A DNA stretch of 31,745 nt from Firmicutes bacterium CAG:534 (GTDB lineage: Bacteria; Bacillota; Clostridia; Lachnospirales; Lachnospiraceae). The notes below the pieces were generated by a model that saw nothing but the letters and a program-made list of their open reading frames with translations, did no database searches and was not told the origin of the DNA. Of the stretch, positions 8,118 to 15,860 are shown piece by piece (the stretch's first letter is position 1; each line of letters opens with the position of its first letter). The stretch spans positions 276,151 to 307,895 of the forward strand of contig FR894558.1 in NCBI GenBank assembly GCA_000436115.1, in the 5' to 3' direction. Made by a program: the position numbers and the translations under genes.

Positions 8118-9921
8118 TTCCCTCCAGGTAACGTGAACGTTTTCGTCCCCGTTCCTTTGTATAAGATAAATACAGTTTATTGCGGGCTCTTGTTATAGCG
8201 ACATACAGGAGCCTTCTTTCTTCCTCAAGCTGCTGTCTGTCACAGATCCTTTTCCCAGGAATGACTCCTTCGTTCAGATCCGGCAGAAAAACCTGATCAA
8301 ACTCAAGTCCCTTTGCCCCATGCATAGTGATCACCTCCACGCCGCAAGGCTCCTTCTTATCCTGGTTTTTCTTTAAAACTGCATGCTCCAGAAAAGAAGC
8401 TGTATTTTCATCCGGCAGTCCTTCTTTAAGCGCAAGGGCAGCCTCTGCCACCTGCCTTTCATATCTTTTTTCCTCCTCCGGGGATCTTGCTTTCTGTTTC
8501 AGATATTTCTCATATCCAAGCACATGAAAGAAGAAGCGCACCGCAACAGATGGATGCATCTCCGATGCAAGACGAAGCTTATCAAAAAAATCTTCTACTC
8601 TCCTTTTCATTTCAGGATTATTCCTGTAATAATTTAATGCCTGCGCTCTCAGATCTCCTTCATAGGCAACAGCCTCCCTGGAAAAATACCGCATTGGTTT
8701 ATTTAGAAAGCATAGCAGATCCTTTCGCTTTCGTCCATGGTACAGGTAGGAAAGATATGCAGAAATATCTTCAGTGATAAAAGAAAACTCGTCCCTGTGA
8801 GGCTCCATTTTTTGTCCTTTTACGGCAATGTGCTCACTCCTTAAAAGTTCATGGTAATGAACCGCCTCCAGATTTGTCCTTAAAATAATGGCTGAGCTGT
8901 TTCTCTCCTCATCCGTCATGCTATTCAAAAGTCTTAACATGCTTTCCGCCTCCTCCCTTCTGGTCTCAAAGCAGGAAAGCCAGATCCTGCCGCCTTCCCT
9001 TATGGGAAAAAAGCTTTTGGGAAAACGTTCCTGATTTTTCGTAATGACTTCTTCTGCCGCTTTAACGATTCTCTGTCCGCTTCTGTAATTCTCAGTCATT
9101 AAAATCTGCCTGCACGAACCATAATCCTGTACAAAACGCCTCATAATCCCCGGGGAAGCACCTCGAAATCCATAGATAGCCTGATCATCATCTCCTACCA
9201 CGAACAGGTTATTCTGCGGCATTGCCAAAAGCTTTAATAATTCATACTGAGGCGCGTTTATATCCTGAAACTCATCGGCAAGAATATGGGTAAACCGCTG
9301 TTGATACCGGGTCTGTAAAGCGGGCTGCTCCCTAAAAAGCTTCAGGCATTTGATAATCATGTCATCAAAATCAATCCATCCCTGTTCTTCCAGATATCTT
9401 TGATATTCCTGCACAAGAGCCTTCACCTGATCTTCATTCAGTCCTGGAAGCCTCCCCTTAAAAATGTGCATTTCTGCATTTGGATCCAGATTTTTCATAC
9501 GGCTCACTTCATGAAGCAGTGCTGTAACCATATCGTGGCCGGTGCATTCTGCAAGTCCCATATTCCCAAGAAGTACCTTAAACAGCTCTCTCTTCTGGGC
9601 TTCTGTGGTCAGGGAATCTTTTTTGCAAAATCCTGTATCCATCAGGATCCGATAGCATACTCCGTGTAAGGTTCCAAAATTCACCCCAAGGTTCTGTGTG
9701 TCTTTGCATTCCGCTTCAAAACGCCTTTGCATTTCCTGTGCGGCTGCTTTGGTATAAGTAATAACAAGGATTTGGTCAGGAGAAATCTGACAATGATCTA
9801 AAAGATAAAGAATTCGTTGAATGATGACATAAGTTTTTCCACTTCCGGGACCTGCCACAACCTGTGCAGGTCCCAAAAGATGTTGAATGGCTTCTTTTTG
9901 AATTTTACTGGGCGTTCTCAA
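8092..9921 (-). CDS. UvrD/PcrA-like ATP-dependent DNA helicase (superfamily 1A)
   Basis: A 609-residue SF1A helicase expected to unwind DNA 3' to 5' in repair or in clearing protein from DNA. Walker A GPGSGKT is at 24-30, motif II DEFQD at 216-220, and motif III/Q region GDDDQAIYGFRGA at 243-255. Motifs V and VI are seen as MHGAKGLEFDQVFLP and EEERRLLYVAITRAR near the C-terminus. It is shorter than PcrA/UvrD (about 720-750), mainly through a reduced 2B region and no C-terminal tail. No ATG precedes Walker A; the TTG at 9921 keeps the SKIQKEAI (Q-motif-like) segment and is the likely start, with AAGGA 12-13 bases upstream. It overlaps gltX by 17 bp, so it is probably cotranscribed with it. Confidence 0.92.
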   Translation of the reverse strand: MRTPSKIQKEAIQHLLGPAQVVAGPGSGKTYVIIQRILYLLDHCQISPDQILVITYTKAAAQEMQRRFEAECKDTQNLGVNFGTLHGVCYRILMDTGFCKKDSLTTEAQKRELFKVLLGNMGLAECTGHDMVTALLHEVSRMKNLDPNAEMHIFKGRLPGLNEDQVKALVQEYQRYLEEQGWIDFDDMIIKCLKLFREQPALQTRYQQRFTHILADEFQDINAPQYELLKLLAMPQNNLFVVGDDDQAIYGFRGASPGIMRRFVQDYGSCRQILMTENYRSGQRIVKAAEEVITKNQERFPKSFFPIREGGRIWLSCFETRREEAESMLRLLNSMTDEERNSSAIILRTNLEAVHYHELLRSEHIAVKGQKMEPHRDEFSFITEDISAYLSYLYHGRKRKDLLCFLNKPMRYFSREAVAYEGDLRAQALNYYRNNPEMKRRVEDFFDKLRLASEMHPSVAVRFFFHVLGYEKYLKQKARSPEEEKRYERQVAEAALALKEGLPDENTASFLEHAVLKKNQDKKEPCGVEVITMHGAKGLEFDQVFLPDLNEGVIPGKRICDRQQLEEERRLLYVAITRARNKLYLSYTKERGRKRSRYLEGISYLPSLP

Positions 9922-11368
9922 GAAGAGAAATTCCTTCCTCTATTCTTGCTATGGTTTCTTCCTTGCCGAGAAGTTCCATAATTTCCGTTGCCCCCGCAGG
10001 CGTCATCTGCTTACCGGAAACCGCTGTTCTGACCGGCCATAAAACATAGCCGTTTTTCACACCCTTTTCCTGTGCAAAATCTGTGAGCAGCTTATAGAGT
10101 GCATCATTGCTATAGTCTTCCTGGTCTTTCAGCAGAGGCATAAGCGCCTTTAAAACCTCCAGGGATGTTTCCTTTGTGGTTTTCATTTTTTTATGCTCAT
10201 ACATGGCAGGATCATAAGCCGGAAGCTTTTCAAAGAAATCAATGAGTTCCGGGATGTCCGGGAAAATTTCAATTCTGGTCTTAACCATGTCCGCCAGCTT
10301 ATGAAGATCAATCTTTCTGGTAACGGCCTGCTTTATATAAGGCTCCGCCTTCTCAAAGAACAGCACGTCATCCATTGCCTTAATATACTCACCGTTCATC
10401 CACTTCAGCTTTGTATAATCAAAGACAGCCGGTGATTTTGACATATGATGATAATCAAAATTCTTTACCAGATCCTGCAGCGAAAAAATTTCCTCGTTGC
10501 TGTCACTGGGGCTCCAGCCAAGCAGAGAAACAAAGTTAACAATAGCCTCTGTTAAAAATCCCTGATCGATCAGATCTTCATAAGAGGAATGCCCGCAGCG
10601 CTTGCTCAGCTTATGATGCTCTTCATCTGTAATCAGCGGACAGTGCACATACACAGGAACCTCCCATCCAAAGGCTTCATAAAGCCTGTTGTATTTCGGG
10701 GAGGAGGATAAATACTCATTTCCTCTGACAACATGCGTGATCCCCATTAAGTGATCGTCTACAACATTGGCAAAGTTATAGGTCGGATAGCCGTCCGACT
10801 TGATCAGGATCATATCATCCAGTTCAGAATTATCAACAGTAATGTCTCCGTAAATTTCATCATGAAAAGTGGTAGTTCCCTCTGTTGGATTATTTTGCCT
10901 GATCACATAAGGAACTCCTGCCGCAAGCTTTTCTTCCACTTCTTCCTTAGACAGGGAAAGGCAGTGCTTATCGTAAACGGTAATTTCTTTTCCCTCTACA
11001 ATCTGTGTTTTCAGGCTTGCAAGGCGCTCCTTGTCGCAGAAACAGTAATAGGCCTGTCCCTTTTCAATGAGCTTCTTGGCATAGGTAAGGTAAATCCCCT
11101 GTTTTTGTCTTTCAGACTGTACATAAGGACCTACGCCTCCATCCTTATCCGGTCCTTCGTCATGGATCAGACCTGTTTTTTGCAGGGTGCGGTAAATGAT
11201 CTCTACCGCTCCTTCCACATAACGCTCCTGATCGGTATCCTCAATTCGGAGAATGAAATCTCCTCCTTCATGCTTTGCAATCAGATACGCATATAATGCG
11301 GTTCTTAAGTTTCCTACATGCATCCTCCCTGTAGGGCTTGGTGCAAATCTCGTTCTTATTTTAGTCAT
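9905..11368 (-). CDS. gltX: Glutamyl-tRNA synthetase (class Ic)
   Basis: Charges tRNA-Glu with glutamate. The 487-residue product starts with RFAPSPTGRMHVGN, where HVGN (17-20) is the HIGH signature, and has KLSKR at 253-257 as the KMSKS signature. The length fits bacterial GltX. Whether it is discriminating or also charges tRNA-Gln cannot be told by eye. Its start overlaps the end of the hydrogenase gene by 8 bp and its end overlaps the helicase gene by 17 bp, giving a tightly packed transcription unit. No T-box leader is present because the upstream region is coding. Confidence 0.96.
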   Translation of the reverse strand: MTKIRTRFAPSPTGRMHVGNLRTALYAYLIAKHEGGDFILRIEDTDQERYVEGAVEIIYRTLQKTGLIHDEGPDKDGGVGPYVQSERQKQGIYLTYAKKLIEKGQAYYCFCDKERLASLKTQIVEGKEITVYDKHCLSLSKEEVEEKLAAGVPYVIRQNNPTEGTTTFHDEIYGDITVDNSELDDMILIKSDGYPTYNFANVVDDHLMGITHVVRGNEYLSSSPKYNRLYEAFGWEVPVYVHCPLITDEEHHKLSKRCGHSSYEDLIDQGFLTEAIVNFVSLLGWSPSDSNEEIFSLQDLVKNFDYHHMSKSPAVFDYTKLKWMNGEYIKAMDDVLFFEKAEPYIKQAVTRKIDLHKLADMVKTRIEIFPDIPELIDFFEKLPAYDPAMYEHKKMKTTKETSLEVLKALMPLLKDQEDYSNDALYKLLTDFAQEKGVKNGYVLWPVRTAVSGKQMTPAGATEIMELLGKEETIARIEEGISLLENAQ

Positions 11369-12860
11369 GTTCAGAACTGCTCCTTTCTGGTTCCGGGATC
11401 TTTAAATCCGCAGCAGCCTTAAAGCCGGCCACTTCCTTCATGGCCTGCTGAATGGCAATATTGGTACCTGCTCCGGCAACGCAGCCTCCGGGACAAGCCA
11501 TTCCTTCTATCAGGCAGCCGTTTTTCTTTCCTGCCTTGGCAAGCATCAGCATTTTTTTACATTCCGTCAGGCTCTCGGCATGTTCGATATTAACCTCCAC
11601 ATCCGGATAATATTCCCGAATGCATTCTTCAATGGCGCTTGCAACGCCTCCTGCAACACCATAGCCTCTTCCTGCGCCGGTAGCGTCATTAAGGGGCTCC
11701 TTTGCTTCCACCTCATCAGGAAGCAGTCCTTTTGCTTCAAACATTCCGGATAATTCTTCAAAGGTAATTACAAAATCCACATCAGAACGCACGGTTCTTC
11801 TGGACGCCTCAAGCTTCTTGGAGGCACATGGGCCAATAAAGACAACGCTGGCATCCGGATGATCCTCCTTGATCTTTCTTGCGGTTGCAACCATAGGCGT
11901 AAGTGCGTTTGAGATGTTGTCAATGGTTTCCGGGAAAAATTTCTTGGCGAGCATAGACCAGGACGGACAACAGGAGGTAAGTAAAAACGGCAGTTCTCCG
12001 GTTGCCACTTCCTTTACATAGTGCTCAGCCTCGGCCATAGCTCCCATATCCGCACCGATGGCTGTTTCATATACCTCATAAAAGCCAAGCTCCTTAAGCG
12101 CTTCCTTTATCTTATCAGGCGTTGCATTCTTGCCAAACTGTCCCACAAAAGAAGGCGCTACCTGTGCAATGATCTTCCGTCCTGACTGCATTGCGCGAAT
12201 AAGCTGGAAAATCTGTGATTTATCTGCAATGGCACCAAAAGGACAGCTTACCATACATTGTCCGCAGGAAACACACAGATCTGTGTCAATATAGGCACGC
12301 CCCTTCTCATCGCTCTTAATGGCATTAACCCCACAGTGGGCAAGGCAGGGCCTTACCTGATGGGAAATAGCATCATAAGGACAGACCGCCTTACATTTTC
12401 CGCATTTAATACACTTTTCCTGGTCGATCACCGAATGGCCGCTGACCATGGATATAGCTCCTCTCGGACAGACCTCCCGGCACGGATGGGCAACACAGCC
12501 CATACACTTGTTGGTTACCTCATAGCGGTTTTCCGGGCACGCATTACAGGCAGATGGAATCACCTGCATCAGTGGCGGTTCATAATACTTTTCATCAATA
12601 TTACTTTCTTCCACCCCCTGCGTCACATGCACAGGCGCATTTTCCGGACGGAGAGACAAGCCCATCGCCAGTCTGATCTGCTCCCTTACAATGGCCCTCT
12701 CCCGATAAATACTTTCGTATTCCGATTCATCATAATTAACGATCTTATAAGGAAGCGCTTCCATATCATCCTTCAGATTTTCAGAATGATAAGCAAGATC
12801 TGCCACCTCTTTAAAAATCCTTCTTCTATTTTTGCGTACCTGAGTATCGATACCTCTCAT
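11361..12860 (-). CDS. Group B-type [FeFe] hydrogenase
   Basis: A 499-residue iron hydrogenase for H2 metabolism in the cytoplasm. The N-terminal half has ferredoxin-type cysteine sets (CNAC, CMGCVAHPC, CIKCGKCKAVCP, CVSCGQCMVSCP). The H-cluster signatures are L1 TSCCPSW (295-301), L2 as FIGPCASKKLE (about 341-351) rather than the MPCxxKxxE of group A, and L3 EGMACPGGC (452-460). The altered L2 and the N-terminal leader (EYESIYRERAIVREQIRLAM) suit the group B family, whose physiological role is poorly known. The ATG at 12860 has AAAGG eight bases upstream; a TTG at 12866 is less likely. A terminator-like hairpin separates it from feoB. gltX overlaps its 3' end. Confidence 0.92.
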   Translation of the reverse strand: MRGIDTQVRKNRRRIFKEVADLAYHSENLKDDMEALPYKIVNYDESEYESIYRERAIVREQIRLAMGLSLRPENAPVHVTQGVEESNIDEKYYEPPLMQVIPSACNACPENRYEVTNKCMGCVAHPCREVCPRGAISMVSGHSVIDQEKCIKCGKCKAVCPYDAISHQVRPCLAHCGVNAIKSDEKGRAYIDTDLCVSCGQCMVSCPFGAIADKSQIFQLIRAMQSGRKIIAQVAPSFVGQFGKNATPDKIKEALKELGFYEVYETAIGADMGAMAEAEHYVKEVATGELPFLLTSCCPSWSMLAKKFFPETIDNISNALTPMVATARKIKEDHPDASVVFIGPCASKKLEASRRTVRSDVDFVITFEELSGMFEAKGLLPDEVEAKEPLNDATGAGRGYGVAGGVASAIEECIREYYPDVEVNIEHAESLTECKKMLMLAKAGKKNGCLIEGMACPGGCVAGAGTNIAIQQAMKEVAGFKAAADLKIPEPERSSSEHD

Positions 12861-12878
12861 CTTCAATACCTTTCAAAC

Positions 12879-12931
12879 AAAATTTCCCTGCAAGTTTCCC
12901 GTGTATATTCTTACACAAACCTGCAAGGAAA
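12879..12931 (-). terminator. Terminator or attenuator hairpin between feoB and the hydrogenase gene
   Basis: On the minus strand TTTCCTTGCAGGTTT pairs with AAACTTGCAGGGAAA over 15 positions with two G-U pairs. A further GTGTA/TACAC stem lies inside with a GGG bulge, and TTTTG follows. It should end part of the feo transcript. The hydrogenase ribosome binding site begins about 10 bases later, so read-through is the likely link between the genes unless an unseen promoter lies here. Confidence 0.6.
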
Positions 12932-12960
12932 TCAAGGTATAAATCAAATTGTTAGCGTTA

Positions 12961-14958
12961 TTAACAAAACAGACTGCCAATCTGATAAACAATTACAGCA
13001 GCCATCCACGCCACAAAAATCTGAAAAGCCGCAAGCTTCAAAGTAAAAAGTGTGCTGCCGCTTTCCTTTCTGATCGTTGCCATCGCCGCAGCGCAAGGAA
13101 CATAGAGAAGCACAAACAGCATCATGCAATACGCATTAAGCGGTCCAAAGGAAGGATCAATACTTTTTAAATTTTCAGCCACCATGCTAAGCCCAACAGT
13201 GCCGCTGCTGTTTAACGAGCCAAACAAAACAGAAAAGCTGGAAACAACCACCTCCTTGGCAGAAATCCCCGCTATTAAGGATACAATAATCTGCCACATT
13301 CCTAATCCTGCCGGTCGCATAACAGGTTCAAGCCATTTTCCGATCATCGCTCCAAAGCTGTCTGACGGGTTTGTTACCATACCCCCTTGTCCATAATTGA
13401 GAACTGCCCATATAATAATAGATGCAACAAAAATTGTTGTACCCGCCTTGGAAAGATAGTCCTTCAACTTATTCCATACATAAATTCTGATCGTTCGGCC
13501 GTTTGGCTTTTTATATTCCGGAAGTTCGATCAGCAGGCATTCGTTTTCGCTTTCTTTATCCATAACATGCAAAAGCTTTGCTAATATAATAGCAAACAGC
13601 ATTCCAATCACATACATGGAAAAAGCTGCCAGATGAGCATATTTTCCAAAAAACAAACCTGCAAAAAGCACATACACCGGAAGTCTTGCGGAACAGGACA
13701 TAAAGGGAATTAAAATCATCGTTCTTCGTCTGTCCTTTTCCGTTTCCAAAGCTCTTGTAGCCATAATAGCCGGAACCGAACAACCAAATCCAAGGATCAT
13801 GGGCAGAAACGCTTTTCCAGAAAGTCCAACCTTTCCCATGATATTGTCCATCACATAAGCAACCCTAGACATATAACCACTGTCTTCCAGAATGGCAAGT
13901 GCTAAAAACAGAATTGCAATATTAGGAATAAATGTCAGTATTCCTCCTACTCCAGCCAGAATCCCATCAACAATCAGGGACTGCAGCCACTGTGCTGTAT
14001 GGATCTTTGACAGAAGCGTTGAAATCATCTGGGAAAACTGCTCCAAAACTATTTCAAAATATCCCTTCAGCCAATCGCCAATCGTAAAAGTGAGAAAAAA
14101 CACAAAGACCATGATACACAGAAAAATCGGTACGCCCCAAATAGGATGCGTCAACAGGCTGTCAGCCTTTTCAGTGCTGTCTTTTCTTTTTTTTCGATAA
14201 AAAAGAACTTCACTGATAATTTCTTCAATGTAATGGTATTTCGCCTGGATAATCTCCTTTTCATAGCTACGATCAACAATATCTGCCGTCTGGATAGGAT
14301 GTTCACCTCTAACTTCATCATCACCCTCAAGTAATTTAATCGCATGCCACCGCACCGATGAATGTGTAGGATAATGCGTTTCCATCCTTGTCGAAAGCTT
14401 TTCAATTTTGTCTTCTATTTCATCACCATAATGCAAAAGATCCCCTTTTGTTCCCGCTTCATAATGATGCGTAACCGCATGAAGTAAAATATCAAGTCCC
14501 TTTTTCTTTGCAGCCGAAACCGGAACGACCGGAATATCGCCAAGCATTTCCGGAAGTCTGTGCAGATCTATTTCCATTCCTCGTTCTTCCACAATATCCA
14601 TCATATTAAGTGCAAGAACAACAGGCTTTCCGAGTTCGAGAAGCTGCAAGGTTAAATAAAGATTTCTCTCAAGAGAAGAGGCGTCTACCACATTGACGAT
14701 CACTTCAATATCGTCATCCATCACACAGTTTCTGGTAACCCTTTCCTCAATGGTATAGCAGGTAAGCGAATAGATCCCAGGAGTATCCACAAGTGTCATA
14801 TGGATATCCTCATAGGATGCTTCACCCTCTATCTTTTCCACCGTAACTCCCGGCCAGTTTGCCACCTTCAGTTTTGATCCGGTTATGGCATTAAAGAGAG
14901 TTGTTTTTCCGCAATTAGGATTCCCAACAAAAGCCACATGGATCTTCTTTTCACTCAT
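12961..14958 (-). CDS. feoB: Ferrous iron transport protein B
   Basis: Inner-membrane Fe(II) importer with a cytosolic G domain. In the 665-residue product G1 is GNPNCGKTT (12-20), G2 the Thr in PGVTVEK (about 36-42), G3 DTPG (58-61), G4 NMMD (118-121) and G5 SAA (148-150). The C-terminal two thirds hold the hydrophobic core with the two Gate repeats (for example GYMSRVAYVMDNIMGKVGLS and the GISAKEVVVSS segment). The ATG at 14958 lies seven bases after AGGTG. A GTG at 14967 would overlap that site and is rejected. It overlaps feoA by 8 bp, so the two are translationally coupled. The length and motifs fit an active transporter. Confidence 0.97.
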   Translation of the reverse strand: MSEKKIHVAFVGNPNCGKTTLFNAITGSKLKVANWPGVTVEKIEGEASYEDIHMTLVDTPGIYSLTCYTIEERVTRNCVMDDDIEVIVNVVDASSLERNLYLTLQLLELGKPVVLALNMMDIVEERGMEIDLHRLPEMLGDIPVVPVSAAKKKGLDILLHAVTHHYEAGTKGDLLHYGDEIEDKIEKLSTRMETHYPTHSSVRWHAIKLLEGDDEVRGEHPIQTADIVDRSYEKEIIQAKYHYIEEIISEVLFYRKKRKDSTEKADSLLTHPIWGVPIFLCIMVFVFFLTFTIGDWLKGYFEIVLEQFSQMISTLLSKIHTAQWLQSLIVDGILAGVGGILTFIPNIAILFLALAILEDSGYMSRVAYVMDNIMGKVGLSGKAFLPMILGFGCSVPAIMATRALETEKDRRRTMILIPFMSCSARLPVYVLFAGLFFGKYAHLAAFSMYVIGMLFAIILAKLLHVMDKESENECLLIELPEYKKPNGRTIRIYVWNKLKDYLSKAGTTIFVASIIIWAVLNYGQGGMVTNPSDSFGAMIGKWLEPVMRPAGLGMWQIIVSLIAGISAKEVVVSSFSVLFGSLNSSGTVGLSMVAENLKSIDPSFGPLNAYCMMLFVLLYVPCAAAMATIRKESGSTLFTLKLAAFQIFVAWMAAVIVYQIGSLFC

Positions 14959-15199
14959 GGCTTTCACCTGCCTTTTGTGCCTTATCGCATACTTCTATTC
15001 CCTGGCTGATATGCTTCCCTATTGCCAGCCTTGTGCCTCTCACCCTAATGATAAGGGCTCCATTTCTTTTACGGCGGAGAACCTCCACAACAGTACCGTC
15101 ATTCAAACCAAGAGCTTGCAGTCTACGAGTAATTTCCTCTTCAACATGCAGCCCCTTAATTTCATAGCTTTTGCCCTTCATGCCTTCAAACAATGACAT
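14951..15199 (-). CDS. feoA: Ferrous iron transport protein A
   Basis: An 82-residue SH3-like cytosolic protein that assists FeoB. Family features include the central ITRRLQALGLNDGTVVEVLR and the terminal strand IIRVRGTRLAIGKHISQGI. The ATG at 15199 has GAGG six bases upstream. It is the first gene of the feo operon, directly behind a sigma-A-type promoter and a Fur-like palindrome. Only one feoA copy is present. Confidence 0.95.
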   Translation of the reverse strand: MSLFEGMKGKSYEIKGLHVEEEITRRLQALGLNDGTVVEVLRRKRNGALIIRVRGTRLAIGKHISQGIEVCDKAQKAGESHE

Positions 15200-15241
15200 T
15201 CTTTTCCTCTTTCCGTACTCTTTTCACACGTTTTTCCAGGT

Positions 15242-15260
15242 GATATTGATTATCAATAAG
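15242..15260 (-). promoter_or_regulatory. Fur-like operator of the feo operon
   Basis: The palindrome TATTGAT-T-ATCAATA (15244-15258) is a perfect 7-1-7 inverted repeat. Read as three hexamers, the 19 bases 15242-15260 match 14 of 19 positions of the classical GATAATGATAATCATTATC Fur box. It lies just downstream of the -10 element, over the predicted transcription start, which suits iron-dependent repression. Another Fur-family protein could be the ligand. Confidence 0.7.
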
Positions 15261-15261
15261 A

Positions 15262-15290
15262 ATTAAAACATAAGATGTCACTGTTTGCAA
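15262..15290 (-). promoter_or_regulatory. Promoter of the feoAB operon
   Basis: On the minus strand TTGCAA (15290-15285) and TTTAAT (15267-15262) are 17 bases apart. The -10 differs from consensus at one base. The Fur-like box starts two bases downstream of it. Confidence 0.6.
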
Positions 15291-15296
15291 GCTAAT

Positions 15297-15839
15297 TTAA
15301 TTTTCTTCCTTTTTAAAATCTGCAAGGGTTTTGTTCAGGGCATAAAATTGGGTGGCTGTTATCGTATAAACTACCTTTTCATCATTGACGCAGACATAGT
15401 ACCTGCTGATCATGGAATTATAATCCCCCACCTTAATGTTGTACATATTACTGTCCCACTGCAAGGTGATGTTTAAGGCCGGTTTATCCAGTCCGTATTG
15501 CGAAAAATCGCTGACTTCTTCTATTTTGTTTTCAGAGTCAAGCTCACCGGCTGCGGAAAGATAGGCTGATACCGCTTCTGCATCGATCGACACCGTTTCA
15601 TCTTCATAAGAATGCCACTCGTCTCCCTCTTTTGAAAGATCAATAGTTTCTTCTCCGTTTATGATCCCGAGCTGTGAAACAAGCGACGGATCAATTTTCG
15701 TTACCTGAAAATGCTCCTCTTCTTCCTGCTCTGCTCCAGTTTCTGCTTCCTTTGTCTGCATCAAATAAAAGTATAGACCTAAAAGCGTCAAAAGAAGCAG
15801 CAACAGGAGCAGCAATTTTGCTTTTCTTCCTTTATTCAT
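15297..15839 (-). CDS. DUF4340 domain-containing membrane-anchored protein
   Basis: A 180-residue protein with one N-terminal membrane anchor (KLLLLLLLLLTLLGLYFYLM, residues 8-27), an acidic linker, and an extracytoplasmic DUF4340-type repeat. DUF4340 proteins usually accompany GldG-type ABC cassettes, as here. Longer starts at 15851 and a TTG at 15857 exist, but the ATG at 15839 has GGAG six bases upstream and is preferred. It starts 21 bp after the GldF-GldG stop and is the last gene of the three-gene cassette. The domain is short compared with longer DUF4340 proteins. The substrate is unknown. Confidence 0.88.
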   Translation of the reverse strand: MNKGRKAKLLLLLLLLLTLLGLYFYLMQTKEAETGAEQEEEEHFQVTKIDPSLVSQLGIINGEETIDLSKEGDEWHSYEDETVSIDAEAVSAYLSAAGELDSENKIEEVSDFSQYGLDKPALNITLQWDSNMYNIKVGDYNSMISRYYVCVNDEKVVYTITATQFYALNKTLADFKKEEN

Positions 15840-15860
15840 AGAGTTCTCCATTCTCAAAAA

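Noticed and set aside
12258..13046. 262-codon open frame on the plus strand
   Set aside because: It lies antisense to the hydrogenase and feoB genes, has no ribosome binding site and resembles no protein family.
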